Shown one piece after another: positions 45,774 through 53,664 of a stretch of DNA of 64,000 bases; position 1 is the first letter of the stretch, and each line of letters begins with the position of its first letter. The stretch spans positions 1,302,001-1,366,000 of the forward strand of contig CAVTOA010000003.1 of the NCBI GenBank assembly GCA_963736285.1, in the 5' to 3' direction. Source of the stretch: CAVTOA01 sp963736285 (GTDB lineage Bacteria; Actinomycetota; Actinomycetes; Mycobacteriales; QHCE01). The notes beneath the pieces are model-generated. The model made no database searches and was not told the origin of the DNA. It was given only the letters and a program-made list of their open reading frames with translations. A program made the translations under genes and the position numbers.

Positions 45774-45862
45774 GGCTATGGGTAGGCGAACCCGACTGAG
45801 CTTGCAGAGCCGACATCGACGGTGTTCGCATAGAGCGCCGCTATTTCCGGCACACTAAACAC

Positions 45863-46777
45863 ATGAGCAAGTCCGAGGCTGGTCAGCCGGATGATGCGCC
45901 AGCTGGGGATCGCGGCGCCGAGTCTCCGTGGGCGCGTCCCGACTCGAACGCATGGGTCCCACCGACCGCCGCACCCCCCGCCGCGGCGTCGCGGTCCAGC
46001 GACGCGCCAGCGGCGCCGGCACGCGGTTTGGCGGCGCTTGTGGTGGTGATCGCCTTTACCGTGGTGACACTGGGAGTTGTGGTGGTGGTCGTACTCGCCA
46101 TCGCTGGGGTTTTTGACAGCGGTCGTCACTCCGCTACCGCCACGAGCCCTTCTCCGCTCGGCTCCACCCCAAAACTTGCCAAGCTATGCCCAGCACCGAG
46201 CGGTTCCGTCACTGAGCAGCCGCATCAGCCTGGCCCAGTAGCACCGATGCCGGCGGGTGACCGCCTCGCCGATGAGCAAGCTGGAATTTCCTATGCCGAG
46301 CTTGGCGACCCATTTCATCGTTGGGACCTGGGCACGTGGGATTCGGGGGAGCTGGGGGTGAAATTTGGCACCGGCTATTACGTGGTCACCGAGCAGTATT
46401 CCGGCGGCGACTACCTGGCGTCGGTGTTGTCCGGTTCGGTGCCGGCCACGGTGGGCGACAGCTTGACACTCAACCTGCGGTGCGCCGGAAAGCAGGTGTC
46501 TCAGGATGTGCGGAACGCCTACTACCCACAGCCGAATCAGAAGCAAGACATGCGCAACGAGTACACCACGGTAGGCGGACGACCGGCGTGGGTCTCAGAG
46601 TTTCATTTGAGCTTTTCTCAACCCGACCTACACGCCCATGGTGAGACTGTGGCCGTAGTCACGGTAGATGTGGGGCGACCCAAAGCCGCGGTGCTCTACA
46701 TTTCTATTCCTGACACGCACGCCCAGTATGACGCTCAGATCGACCCCATCATCGATTCGATCCGAAAAACTTCTTAG
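45863..46777 (+). CDS. Hypothetical single-pass membrane protein with extracytoplasmic domain
   Basis: 304 residues. A proline/alanine-rich cytoplasmic N-terminus (~1-50), one membrane helix (LAALVVVIAFTVVTLGVVVVVVLAIAGVF), a Ser/Thr/Pro linker, then an extracytoplasmic domain of ~200 residues (FHRWDLGTWDSGELGVKFGTGYYVV; YISIPDTHAQYDAQIDPIIDSI). The layout is like other actinobacterial secreted-domain proteins. I do not recognise the domain and see no catalytic motif; one Cys pair (LCP, LRC) could form a disulfide. Confidence 0.7.
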   Translation: MSKSEAGQPDDAPAGDRGAESPWARPDSNAWVPPTAAPPAAASRSSDAPAAPARGLAALVVVIAFTVVTLGVVVVVVLAIAGVFDSGRHSATATSPSPLGSTPKLAKLCPAPSGSVTEQPHQPGPVAPMPAGDRLADEQAGISYAELGDPFHRWDLGTWDSGELGVKFGTGYYVVTEQYSGGDYLASVLSGSVPATVGDSLTLNLRCAGKQVSQDVRNAYYPQPNQKQDMRNEYTTVGGRPAWVSEFHLSFSQPDLHAHGETVAVVTVDVGRPKAAVLYISIPDTHAQYDAQIDPIIDSIRKTS

Positions 46778-46987
46778 GCCTGCTAAGCAAGTACACAACT
46801 GGCTGGTGCGCAAGTAGGAGTGTCCAAATTGGAGTTTGTTATTGGTCCTCAAGGAGAGCAGCTGCTGTGCGGGGGTCCATGAGGTTGGACCAGATGTATT
46901 CGCTAGCGGACGCGGCTCGGCGGCTAGTAGCAGACTCGGGATACCAGCCGTCACTATCGCAGCCAGGGATAAGCGCGAGGACCACAG
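46778..46987. other. Intergenic stretch, no supported gene
   Basis: 210 bases of lower GC than the surroundings. A plus-strand frame beginning MRGSMRLDQMYSLADAARRL runs from 46867 into the 3' end of the opposite gene (to 47139); it might be a decayed regulator fragment but has no clear start signal. Confidence 0.3.
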
Positions 46988-47566
46988 TCATGAGATTGTC
47001 CGATATGGACCCCACGATTCGATGGCTACATAACTTTCGTGCCCCTCGTCAGCCCGTATTTCTATGCCCAGAAGAGCGCCGGGAATCTCGGCGGAGTGTT
47101 CATAGCCATCTCGCAAACAGGCACGGACCAGATGGTTGACTGTTGCCCGAAACCGCTGGACTAGACGTGTGGCTTCTTCTGCTTGAAGACGATCCCAATC
47201 GGCTCGCGTAGGGAGAAAATTAGCGGTGTAGGTATTGGTAGCAATCGGAGCGCTGTGCTGGCGGTTATAAGTTGACCGCTGAGCTTGCGCAGTGGAGGCG
47301 AGCTGCTGGTAGAAGTCTTCGGGGCTGCCCTCTTGCCGCCGCCCGGCGGCAACTAGCCAAGGCTGATCTTTGTCAATCCATACAGCTGCGCGCCAACGCT
47401 GCACTTTGGTTTTGTAGAACACGTGGTCATCAATGGCGCGGATGCGTTCGCGGGAGCCTGCCGCATTGGCAAACTGCTGGACGACTTTCTGAATGAGCGG
47501 ATGCTCTACCTCGTCCAGCAAAGGGTTCAAAGGCGGTAGATCGCACAAGTGTCGTCGCGTAGGCAC
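46988..47566 (-). CDS. Unknown protein, candidate toxin of a two-gene module
   Basis: 192 residues, not recognised. Motif-like stretches: HPLIQKVVQQFANAAGSRERIRAI, VQRWRAAVWIDKDQPWLVAAGRRQEGSPEDFYQQL, DWDRLQAEEATRLVQRFRATVNHLVR and ALLGIEIRADEGHESYVAIESWG. No membrane helix. It lies 28 bases after a short ribbon-helix-helix-like gene on the same strand, the gene order of a toxin-antitoxin module, and next to an insertion-sequence-damaged region. Toxin function is inference only. The antisense gene overlap at its 3' end is minor. Confidence 0.6.
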   Translation of the reverse strand: MPTRRHLCDLPPLNPLLDEVEHPLIQKVVQQFANAAGSRERIRAIDDHVFYKTKVQRWRAAVWIDKDQPWLVAAGRRQEGSPEDFYQQLASTAQAQRSTYNRQHSAPIATNTYTANFLPTRADWDRLQAEEATRLVQRFRATVNHLVRACLRDGYEHSAEIPGALLGIEIRADEGHESYVAIESWGPYRTIS

Positions 47567-47594
47567 CGCAACGTTGGACGAGAGGGTGGCATAT

Positions 47595-47855
47595 CTAGTG
47601 TTTCACTCCGCCTAGCTCATCAAGCCGCTGCGGCGACAAGCCAGTCAGCAAACCTACCAAGGACGCATCAGTGCCATCCAGGCTTCGTAAGGTTTCGGCC
47701 ATCGAGAGATGCAATTGCTCGCGACGAGCCGTCACATAGTCGCGCACTGCCTCTGCGAGCAGGTCTTTCTTTGACATGTGCAGCAGATGCGCGGCATCAC
47801 CAAGAAGTCGATCTGTGTCGGCATCCACCTTCACCGGTGCCATTGCTTTTGCCAT
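47595..47855 (-). CDS. Ribbon-helix-helix-like antitoxin or DNA-binding protein
   Basis: 86 residues. APVKVDADTDRLLGDAAHLLHMSKKDLLAEAVRDYVTARREQL fits a ribbon-helix-helix N-terminus (short beta strand, then two helices with SKKDLLAEAV at the turn). The C-terminal part (LRSLDGTDASLVGLLTGLSPQRLDELGG) is helical and could bind a partner. It precedes the unknown 192-residue gene. By analogy the pair would repress its own promoter, which should lie in 47856-47990; that region is AT-rich (GGTACCAAGATACC repeats near 47880). Confidence 0.6.
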   Translation of the reverse strand: MAKAMAPVKVDADTDRLLGDAAHLLHMSKKDLLAEAVRDYVTARREQLHLSMAETLRSLDGTDASLVGLLTGLSPQRLDELGGVKH

Positions 47856-48258
47856 TAAATTTACCCCCAGTACCCTTCGGTACCAAGATACCAGATCTTT
47901 GATTTAGCCTTACGTCAGCGCGCAGGCTGATTAAGTGCTGTGGCAATGTCAATAAGATGGTCGAGCGTGTGTCTAATATGGAATAAGTTCAAGGCGTAGA
48001 AATATGCCTCGGTCTGAAAGCGATAGGAATATGCACATGTCGGCAGATGAAAAGAGTTCCACTCCCGTTCGTGTCATTCTGATTCACGGAAATGGCGGTA
48101 GGGGAGTGGTCGGCGAGCCGTGGTTTCCTGCGATTGTTCGCGATTTGTCGGCGGCAAATATTGAATGCATAGCACCGGATTTTCCCGATCCGCTATTGGC
48201 CCGTTCGGCATATTGGTTGCCCTTTTTGGAAAACGAGCTTGGCGTGGATGAAAACACG

Positions 48259-49099
48259 GAGCCTTTTCCAGTTAGAGGAGTGTGGTGATGGCGGCGACGG
48301 TGTTGCCTATTCTGGTGGGGCAGCCGCAGTAGCGGGTGAGGATTTTCCAGGTTTTGAGTTGGGCGAATCCGCGTTCGCCTTGGCAGCGTAGGCGGGCGTT
48401 TGCGGTGTCGACGCGGCGTTGTTGCTGGTCGGCGAAGTTCCGGCGCTGGGGATGAATAACGCTGTGGCCTGCACCGATGTAGCCAGCGTCGGCTAACGCG
48501 ATGGCCCGGCAGTTTTCTAATGCCGCGATGATGTCGTGTGTTCTCGCGGCCCGGATGTCGTGCACCGAGCCAGGTAAACCGTCTGAGGTCCATAACACTC
48601 GCCCAGACAGGGACATGATGGCTTGAATATTCACTCCGAATCGGTGTTTATGACCGGAGTAGAACGATGGGTTCGCGACACGGTCAGTGGCGATGATTGT
48701 CCCATCGAGTATCACGACCTGTCCCGGTCGCGATAGCACCGTGGGTAGGGATTTCCGCTGTTCAGCGAGCACGTTCACCGCTTCGGTTACGTAGCGCCAT
48801 ACCGTGCCGACTCCGACCTTGAAAGCGGCCGCTAGCTGCGCATACGGTGTGCCGCAGCGTAGATGGACCAGAACCAGCAACGCTTGCCGTCGAGGCGAAA
48901 GCGCACGCCATTTAGTGCCGATCAGCCGCCGCCGTCCCCGCAGTAAACGGGCAAGCCGATCCACATGCGAAGGTGACAAATCAACCGCAGCACGGTACAA
49001 CAACATGACGAAGCCCCTGGACATTGAGCGGATCTAGACACTCAGCTCAACGACCAGGGGCTTCACACGTCACCACCACAACCAAACTGGAAAAAGCTC
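48259..49099 (-). mobile_element. IS5-like insertion sequence, 841 bp, with 3-bp target duplication
   Basis: Ends are imperfect inverted repeats: GAGCCTTTTCCAGTT on the left and GAGCTTTTTCCAGTT on the right (reverse complement), 14 of 15 matching. ACG is duplicated at 48256-48258 and 49100-49102. One transposase gene fills the element. The clean target duplication and a nearly full-length open frame indicate a recent insertion. The right internal region (49025-49080) has no second gene. Confidence 0.93.
48272..49024 (-). CDS. IS5-family DDE transposase (DDE_Tnp_4 type)
   Basis: 250 residues. An N-terminal helix-turn-helix (LSPRRQALLVLVHLRCGTPYAQLAAAFKVGVGTVWRYV) is followed by the DDE domain: first Asp in VILDGTII, second in IALADAGYIG, Glu in GERGFAQLK. 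The stop codon lies inside the left inverted repeat. It catalyses transposition of this element only. The start is ATG 49024 or ATG 49006. No frameshift is seen, so it may be active. Confidence 0.93.
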   Translation of the reverse strand: MSRGFVMLLYRAAVDLSPSHVDRLARLLRGRRRLIGTKWRALSPRRQALLVLVHLRCGTPYAQLAAAFKVGVGTVWRYVTEAVNVLAEQRKSLPTVLSRPGQVVILDGTIIATDRVANPSFYSGHKHRFGVNIQAIMSLSGRVLWTSDGLPGSVHDIRAARTHDIIAALENCRAIALADAGYIGAGHSVIHPQRRNFADQQQRRVDTANARLRCQGERGFAQLKTWKILTRYCGCPTRIGNTVAAITTLL

Positions 49100-49528
49100 A
49101 CGGTTCTTGTTGGTCACTCTTCGGGCGCTGTTGCTGCAATGCGCTGCGCGGAACATACCTGCCTGCGCGGATCAGTCCTTGTTGCTACTTGTTACACCGA
49201 CCTTGGCATGGAAGATGAAAAAACAGAGTGGTTATTACGACCAGCCATGGAATTGGGCGTCGATAAAAAATAATCAACAATGGATCGGTATTTTTGCCTC
49301 GCGCAATGACCCTTATATCGCTATTTCTGAGCCGCGATTTATGCCGTGACCAGTTGGGTGCGGAATATTTTGAGATACGCACTGCCCGTGGTCATTTCTC
49401 GGCGGAGGCTGACACGGAATTCCCCGAGCTTTCCTCTTATCTCATAAAGAAACTGACCACTTTGGCAGACTTGGGCTCGACCGCGACCTAGGTCGGCACA
49501 TGTCTGAGTAGTCGGATAGTGTCGTGGC

Positions 49529-50881
49529 GTGCCTGCTTCTTCGACTTCTTCTGCTGCGTTTTCTGAGAACATGTCCACTATGGACGAAGCAATTCCCTCG
49601 GTATCGCACGCGATAGAGCGTTTCACTCTTCCCAATGGCTTACGTGTGGTGCTGGCGCCAGATCCTGCCGCGCCAGTGATCGCCACGGTGGTCAACTACG
49701 ACGTAGGAATGCGGTCCGAGCCGCAGGGGCGCACCGGCTTCGCCCACCTATTCGAGCACCTCATGTTCCAGGGCTCGGAAAACCTCGAGAAGCTGGCGCA
49801 TTTCCGATATGTGCAAGCCTCGGGCGGCGTATTTAACGGCAGTACGCACGTCGACTACACCAACTATTACGAGACCTTGCCGAGCAATGCGCTAGAACGG
49901 GCGTTGTTCCTTGAAGCCGACCGCATGCGCGCTCCTGCGCTATCTGAGGAAAATCTCGCTAACCAGATCGCGGTAGTAAAAGAAGAGATCCGGTTGCAGG
50001 TTAAGAACCGCCCTTATGGTGGTTTTCCGTGGTGTTTCTTGCCGCAGGTCATGTTCGATACCTTCGCCAACTCACACGATGGGTATGGCTCGTTCGAAGA
50101 CCTGGAAGCGGCCACTGTTGAAGACGCGCAGTCGTTCTTCGACACCTACTACGCGCCGGGAAATGCGGTGCTGTCCGTAGTGGGTGACCTCGACGTCACT
50201 GAGACCACTCAGCTCATCGAGCGCCACTTCGGTGATGTACCCGCTCGCGCGGTCCCACAGTTGCCGAGTTTTGCTGAGCCAGACCTGACGAGTGAACGGC
50301 GGGCCGAACACCGCGATGCTTTGGCGCCTATGCCGGCGGTCGCGTTGGCCTGGCGGGTTCCTAACCCCATCACCGAGTTCGAGCACTATCTCGCTTACGT
50401 AGTACTGGCCGAGGTGCTTACTGATGGCGATGCTTCCCGGTTGGTGGAGCGGCTGGTCTTGCGGGATGCGGTGGCGACCTCGCTCGCCGGTTACGTTGGC
50501 GTCATGTCCGAACCATTCGCGGTGCGTGACCCTACGGCTCTGATCTTGCAGGTGCATTTTCCGCCACACGTTTCGATGAAGACGATCGTCAGCGCCGTTG
50601 ATTCCGAATTGGACAGACTGGCCACCGACGGGCTGGCGTCGGGCGAGCTCACACGTGTGCGTAGTCGGCTCGCGGCGTACCTCCTCAGGGAGTCCGATTC
50701 GGCGCTGGGGCGGGCGCTGATGATGGCAGTGTCGGAGCAGCAGCGGGGACGAGCTGAGCTGTTGGGTGAGTTGCCAGCGTTGCTGTCCGCGGTCACCGAG
50801 GAAGCCGTAGTACAAGCGGCGGCAAGCTTGCGGCCCGAACGTCGGACGGTACTGGAACTCATTCCGGGGAAGGCGAACTAA
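49529..50881 (+). CDS. M16-family zinc peptidase, active subunit
   Basis: About 450 residues. The inverted zinc motif HLFEHLMFQG (HxxEH) and the second Glu in VVKEEIRL are present, followed by the M16 C-terminal domain. It is half the size of pitrilysin, so it acts as a heterodimer with the next gene, 3 bases downstream, as in the bacterial peptidasome/mitochondrial processing peptidase-like pairs. GTG 49529 is only 10 bases after a TAGTGT -10-like element and may be leaderless; ATG 49571 is an alternative. Likely role: degradation of peptides or processing of proteins. Confidence 0.9.
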   Translation: MPASSTSSAAFSENMSTMDEAIPSVSHAIERFTLPNGLRVVLAPDPAAPVIATVVNYDVGMRSEPQGRTGFAHLFEHLMFQGSENLEKLAHFRYVQASGGVFNGSTHVDYTNYYETLPSNALERALFLEADRMRAPALSEENLANQIAVVKEEIRLQVKNRPYGGFPWCFLPQVMFDTFANSHDGYGSFEDLEAATVEDAQSFFDTYYAPGNAVLSVVGDLDVTETTQLIERHFGDVPARAVPQLPSFAEPDLTSERRAEHRDALAPMPAVALAWRVPNPITEFEHYLAYVVLAEVLTDGDASRLVERLVLRDAVATSLAGYVGVMSEPFAVRDPTALILQVHFPPHVSMKTIVSAVDSELDRLATDGLASGELTRVRSRLAAYLLRESDSALGRALMMAVSEQQRGRAELLGELPALLSAVTEEAVVQAAASLRPERRTVLELIPGKAN

Positions 50882-50884
50882 CAC

Positions 50885-52249
50885 ATGAGTGCGGCTGTTA
50901 CATCAGAGGCAACTGACGTTGCCACGTCACCCAAGCGACCAGTTCCGCCGTTAACGGCTCCGCGTTTGGCGGCCGAGTTGGAGCTCGCCGAGCGCACCCT
51001 CCCTACCGGTCTGCGCGTGATCGCGGTACGACGTGCCTCAGTTCCGCTAGTCGAGGTGAGGCTACGTGTCCCGTTCGGTGGAACGCTTGCCGAGGTCGGC
51101 CCATCGTCGCTGCTCGCCGAGACCATCATGTCCGGCACCTCGACGATGTCTAATGTGGAGCTCGCGGCGGAGCTTCAGCGTTTGGGCGGTGGGCTCTCCG
51201 CTGGGGTTGACGCCGATCGGCTCGTGCTCTCTGGCAATGCGCTCGCCACGGGGCTCCCTCGGCTGTTGGAGCTGATGGGCGACGTCTTAACCGATGCCGC
51301 CTATCCCGAGCCGGAGGTGGCAACCGAGCGGGATAGGCTCGCCGACCACATCGAAATTTCGCTTGCTCAACCATCAACAGCGGTACGGCAGGCGTTGCTG
51401 CGGCGGCTGTATGGCGATCACCCGTATTCAGTCGAGGTGCCCTCGGTAACGCATGTGATGTCAGTCGATTCCGCAGAGCTACGTCAGCTGCATCGCGAGA
51501 AGCTGCTGCCGGCCGGCAGCGTGCTGGTCATTGTGGGCGATGCTGAGCCTGAGTCCATGCTGGAGGCGGCCGAGGCGGCGCTGGCCCGTTGGCAGTCGGC
51601 GGGCACGGCACCGCAGGTGCCACCTATTCCCGATGTCCAAACGGGACCGTGGGAGTTGGTGGGTCGGGAGGGTGCGGTTCAGTCGTCGATCCGTGTTGCC
51701 TTGCCCGCGGTGGGGCGGCAGCATCCGGATTACCCCGCATTGCAGCTGGCGAATTTGATCTTCGGCGGCTATTTCTCCTCCCGAGTGGTGGCCAATATTC
51801 GGGAAGACAAGGGCTATACGTACTCTCCGCATTGCGTCATCGAACATGGGGTTGCTGGTTCCATGCTCATCCTCGATGCCGACGTGGCCACCGAGGTCAC
51901 CGCGCCGGCGATGCACGAGGTCATGTACGAGCTCGGTCGGCTTGCTACGGTCGCCCCCGAAGCGGACGAGCTGGAAGACGCCCGGCAATACGCGATCGGC
52001 TCGTTGTCGCTTTCGTTGGCGACCCAGGCCGGGCTAGCGAGTTGGTTGGCGACGCTGGCAGGTACGGGGCTCGAACTTGACTGGCTCACCACGCACAGCC
52101 GTCGGCTGGCGGAGGTTTCGCTAGCGCAAGTGCATGCCGCCGCCGCAAACTACCTAGCCCCAGCTAAGGCTGTGACGGTCATTTTGGGCGACGAGGAAGC
52201 CACGTTTTCTTCGCTTCAGTCACTGCACACGGTCGAACGTCAGCTCTGA
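50885..52249 (+). CDS. M16-family partner subunit lacking the zinc motif
   Basis: 454 residues. Same fold as the preceding protein, but where HxxEH should be it has SSLLAETIM, so it cannot bind zinc. It keeps the C-terminal substrate-binding Arg/Tyr motif FGGYFSSRVVANIREDKGYTYS. Such inactive partners supply the substrate pocket to the active subunit. The genes are separated by 3 bases and clearly cotranscribed. Confidence 0.9.
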   Translation: MSAAVTSEATDVATSPKRPVPPLTAPRLAAELELAERTLPTGLRVIAVRRASVPLVEVRLRVPFGGTLAEVGPSSLLAETIMSGTSTMSNVELAAELQRLGGGLSAGVDADRLVLSGNALATGLPRLLELMGDVLTDAAYPEPEVATERDRLADHIEISLAQPSTAVRQALLRRLYGDHPYSVEVPSVTHVMSVDSAELRQLHREKLLPAGSVLVIVGDAEPESMLEAAEAALARWQSAGTAPQVPPIPDVQTGPWELVGREGAVQSSIRVALPAVGRQHPDYPALQLANLIFGGYFSSRVVANIREDKGYTYSPHCVIEHGVAGSMLILDADVATEVTAPAMHEVMYELGRLATVAPEADELEDARQYAIGSLSLSLATQAGLASWLATLAGTGLELDWLTTHSRRLAEVSLAQVHAAAANYLAPAKAVTVILGDEEATFSSLQSLHTVERQL

Positions 52250-52280
52250 TTAAGCTCGCAGCCTGCATTAAGTGAATGTC

Positions 52281-52337
52281 CGGTTTGACCGGTGAGGTTT
52301 CTGGTGTCTCCAGAAGAAGCTCACCGGTCATAAACCG
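52281..52337. repeat. Hairpin repeat family B, copy 2
   Basis: Arms CGGTTTGACCGGTGAG and CTCACCGGTCATAAACCG pair over 16 bp with a 2-base bulge, and TCTGG/CCAGA pairs around the loop. It shares GTTTGACCGGTG with copy 1 at 44662. It lies between convergent genes (M16 partner and mycoredoxin), where a bidirectional terminator would be expected, yet no U-tract follows. Confidence 0.72.
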
Positions 52338-52350
52338 AAGTGGTTAGTGG

Positions 52351-52650
52351 TTAGTGAGCTGGTGCCGCCGCCGTTAATTTGGCCGCGACTTCAGCCGCGC
52401 TTGGGTTGGTCAATGCTGTTCCGTCTGGAAAGCGCACCGTGGGTACGGTCTGGTTGCCACCGTTGACATTTTGGACATATGCCGCAGAGGCCGGGTCTTG
52501 TTCGATGTTGATCTCCTGATAAGTAATGCCTTGCCGATCCAACTGGCGCTTAAGGCGGGTGCAGTAACCACACCAGGTTGTCGAATAGATCGTGATCGTG
52601 TTTGTGTCATTGATCGTGGTAGTCACGACGGGGGAACGCTGCGCTGTCAC
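52351..52650 (-). CDS. mrx1: Mycoredoxin (glutaredoxin-like, Mrx1)
   Basis: 99 residues from GTG 52650, which follows GGAAGAATTT. Thioredoxin fold with TIYSTTWCGYCTRLKRQL (redox motif CGYC), NGGNQTVPTVRF (cis-proline) and a short C-terminal helix. Matches Rv3198A, the mycothiol-dependent oxidoreductase that reduces S-mycothiolated proteins. As in M. tuberculosis it is next to uvrD2. The longer open frame upstream is antisense to the SDR gene. Confidence 0.9.
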   Translation of the reverse strand: MTAQRSPVVTTTINDTNTITIYSTTWCGYCTRLKRQLDRQGITYQEINIEQDPASAAYVQNVNGGNQTVPTVRFPDGTALTNPSAAEVAAKLTAAAPAH

Positions 52651-52724
52651 AAATTCTTCCTTCCGTGTGGTTCTTCGGCCCACCTTGTGTGGCGGGCACC
52701 TCGCCGATCTGGGATCGTGCGACC

Positions 52725-53594
52725 ATGCCGCCTTCACATCTCGATCCGAACGTCTCCCCAGCGAGCGTAGCCACAGCATGGCTCGTGACTGGCGCAAGTA
52801 GCGGTTTTGGCCGCGCACTAGTCCAGGCTGCGGTCGCGCATGGTGATCGCGTCATGGCCACGGCGCGCGATGTGTCCCAGATCGCGGACCTCGAACTCCT
52901 TGCGCCCGAGCGCGTCCGCACTGCCCGTCTCGACGTGACCGAGCCCACCACCATTCGGTCCACGGTTGCCGGGGCCGAGGCAGCATTTGGCGGCATCGAC
53001 GTGGTTGTCAACAACGCTGGCTATGGGCTGCTGGGTGCCTTTGAAGAGCATAGCGACGATGAGCTGCGCGCGGCGTTCGAGACGAATCTCTTCGGTGCGA
53101 TGAGCGTCACCAGGGCAGTTCTGCCAGGAATGCGTCGACGCCGCACCGGTCACGTTGTGCAAATGTCGTCAGTCGTTGCGGTGACCTCCGGGCTCGGAGG
53201 AACCGGATACGCCGGCCCGAAAGCGGCGCTGGAGGCGATGTCAGAAGCCATCGCTGCCGAGGTGGCACACCTCAACATTCGCGTGACCATCGTCGAGCCG
53301 GGGCCGTTCCGCACAGACTTTGGGGGAAGGTCACTGCGATGGGGAACCGCTCTGCCTGATTATGCCGAGGTCATAGCTCCCGCGCGTCAAGCCTTCGAAT
53401 CGTCACATGGGAGTCAGTCAGGGGATCCGTTCCGTGGGGCTCAGGCGATTGTTGCGGCCGTCCATCATCCGAACCCGCCGCTTCGCCTCCCGCTTGGGGC
53501 GGAAGCGTTCACTTGGATTCGCTCCTATTTGAACAGGCGCATCGAACAGCTCAACGACGTGGAGTCACTCGGCGCGGACACGGCGATCCGCTAA
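52725..53594 (+). CDS. Short-chain dehydrogenase/reductase
   Basis: 289 residues. TGASSGFGRALVQAA (cofactor), NNAGYGLLGAFEE, SSV serine and GYAGPKAALEAMSE (Tyr-x-x-x-Lys). The C-terminus is long and contains the VEPGPFRTDF loop common to atypical SDRs of the 'SDR family NAD(P)-dependent oxidoreductase' class that act on lipophilic or xenobiotic carbonyls. Substrate unknown. ATG 52725 is favoured. It diverges from mycoredoxin. Confidence 0.85.
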   Translation: MPPSHLDPNVSPASVATAWLVTGASSGFGRALVQAAVAHGDRVMATARDVSQIADLELLAPERVRTARLDVTEPTTIRSTVAGAEAAFGGIDVVVNNAGYGLLGAFEEHSDDELRAAFETNLFGAMSVTRAVLPGMRRRRTGHVVQMSSVVAVTSGLGGTGYAGPKAALEAMSEAIAAEVAHLNIRVTIVEPGPFRTDFGGRSLRWGTALPDYAEVIAPARQAFESSHGSQSGDPFRGAQAIVAAVHHPNPPLRLPLGAEAFTWIRSYLNRRIEQLNDVESLGADTAIR

Positions 53595-53664
53595 TGGACG
53601 CCCGCTTTGTGGACGTCGATCGGGCCCAGCATTCTCCGCAGAAAGCAGCTGACAGGATGGTCCG

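Larger units (their letters stand above)
48004..49491 (+). pseudogene. RBBP9/YdeN-type serine hydrolase, broken by IS and frameshifts
   Basis: N-terminal part 48004-48258: VRVILIHGNGGRG...APDFPDPL...LPFLENELGVDENT. The gene resumes after the insertion at 49100 with TVLVGHSSGAVAAMR, which carries the nucleophile elbow G-H-S-S-G. Removing the element and one ACG copy restores DENTVLVGHSSG exactly in frame. Two further single-base insertions follow: an A-run near 49213 (frame change before SGYYDQPWNW) and CC near 49347 (before RDQLGAEYFEI, then the catalytic-His segment ARGHF). Composition is clearly AT-richer than the flanking genes, so it was probably acquired from elsewhere. Not functional as read. 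Confidence 0.88.

Noticed and set aside
46867..47139. Plus-strand 90-residue ORF
   Set aside because: No ribosome binding site, overlaps the opposite gene's 3' end and has no family motif; perhaps a decayed fragment.
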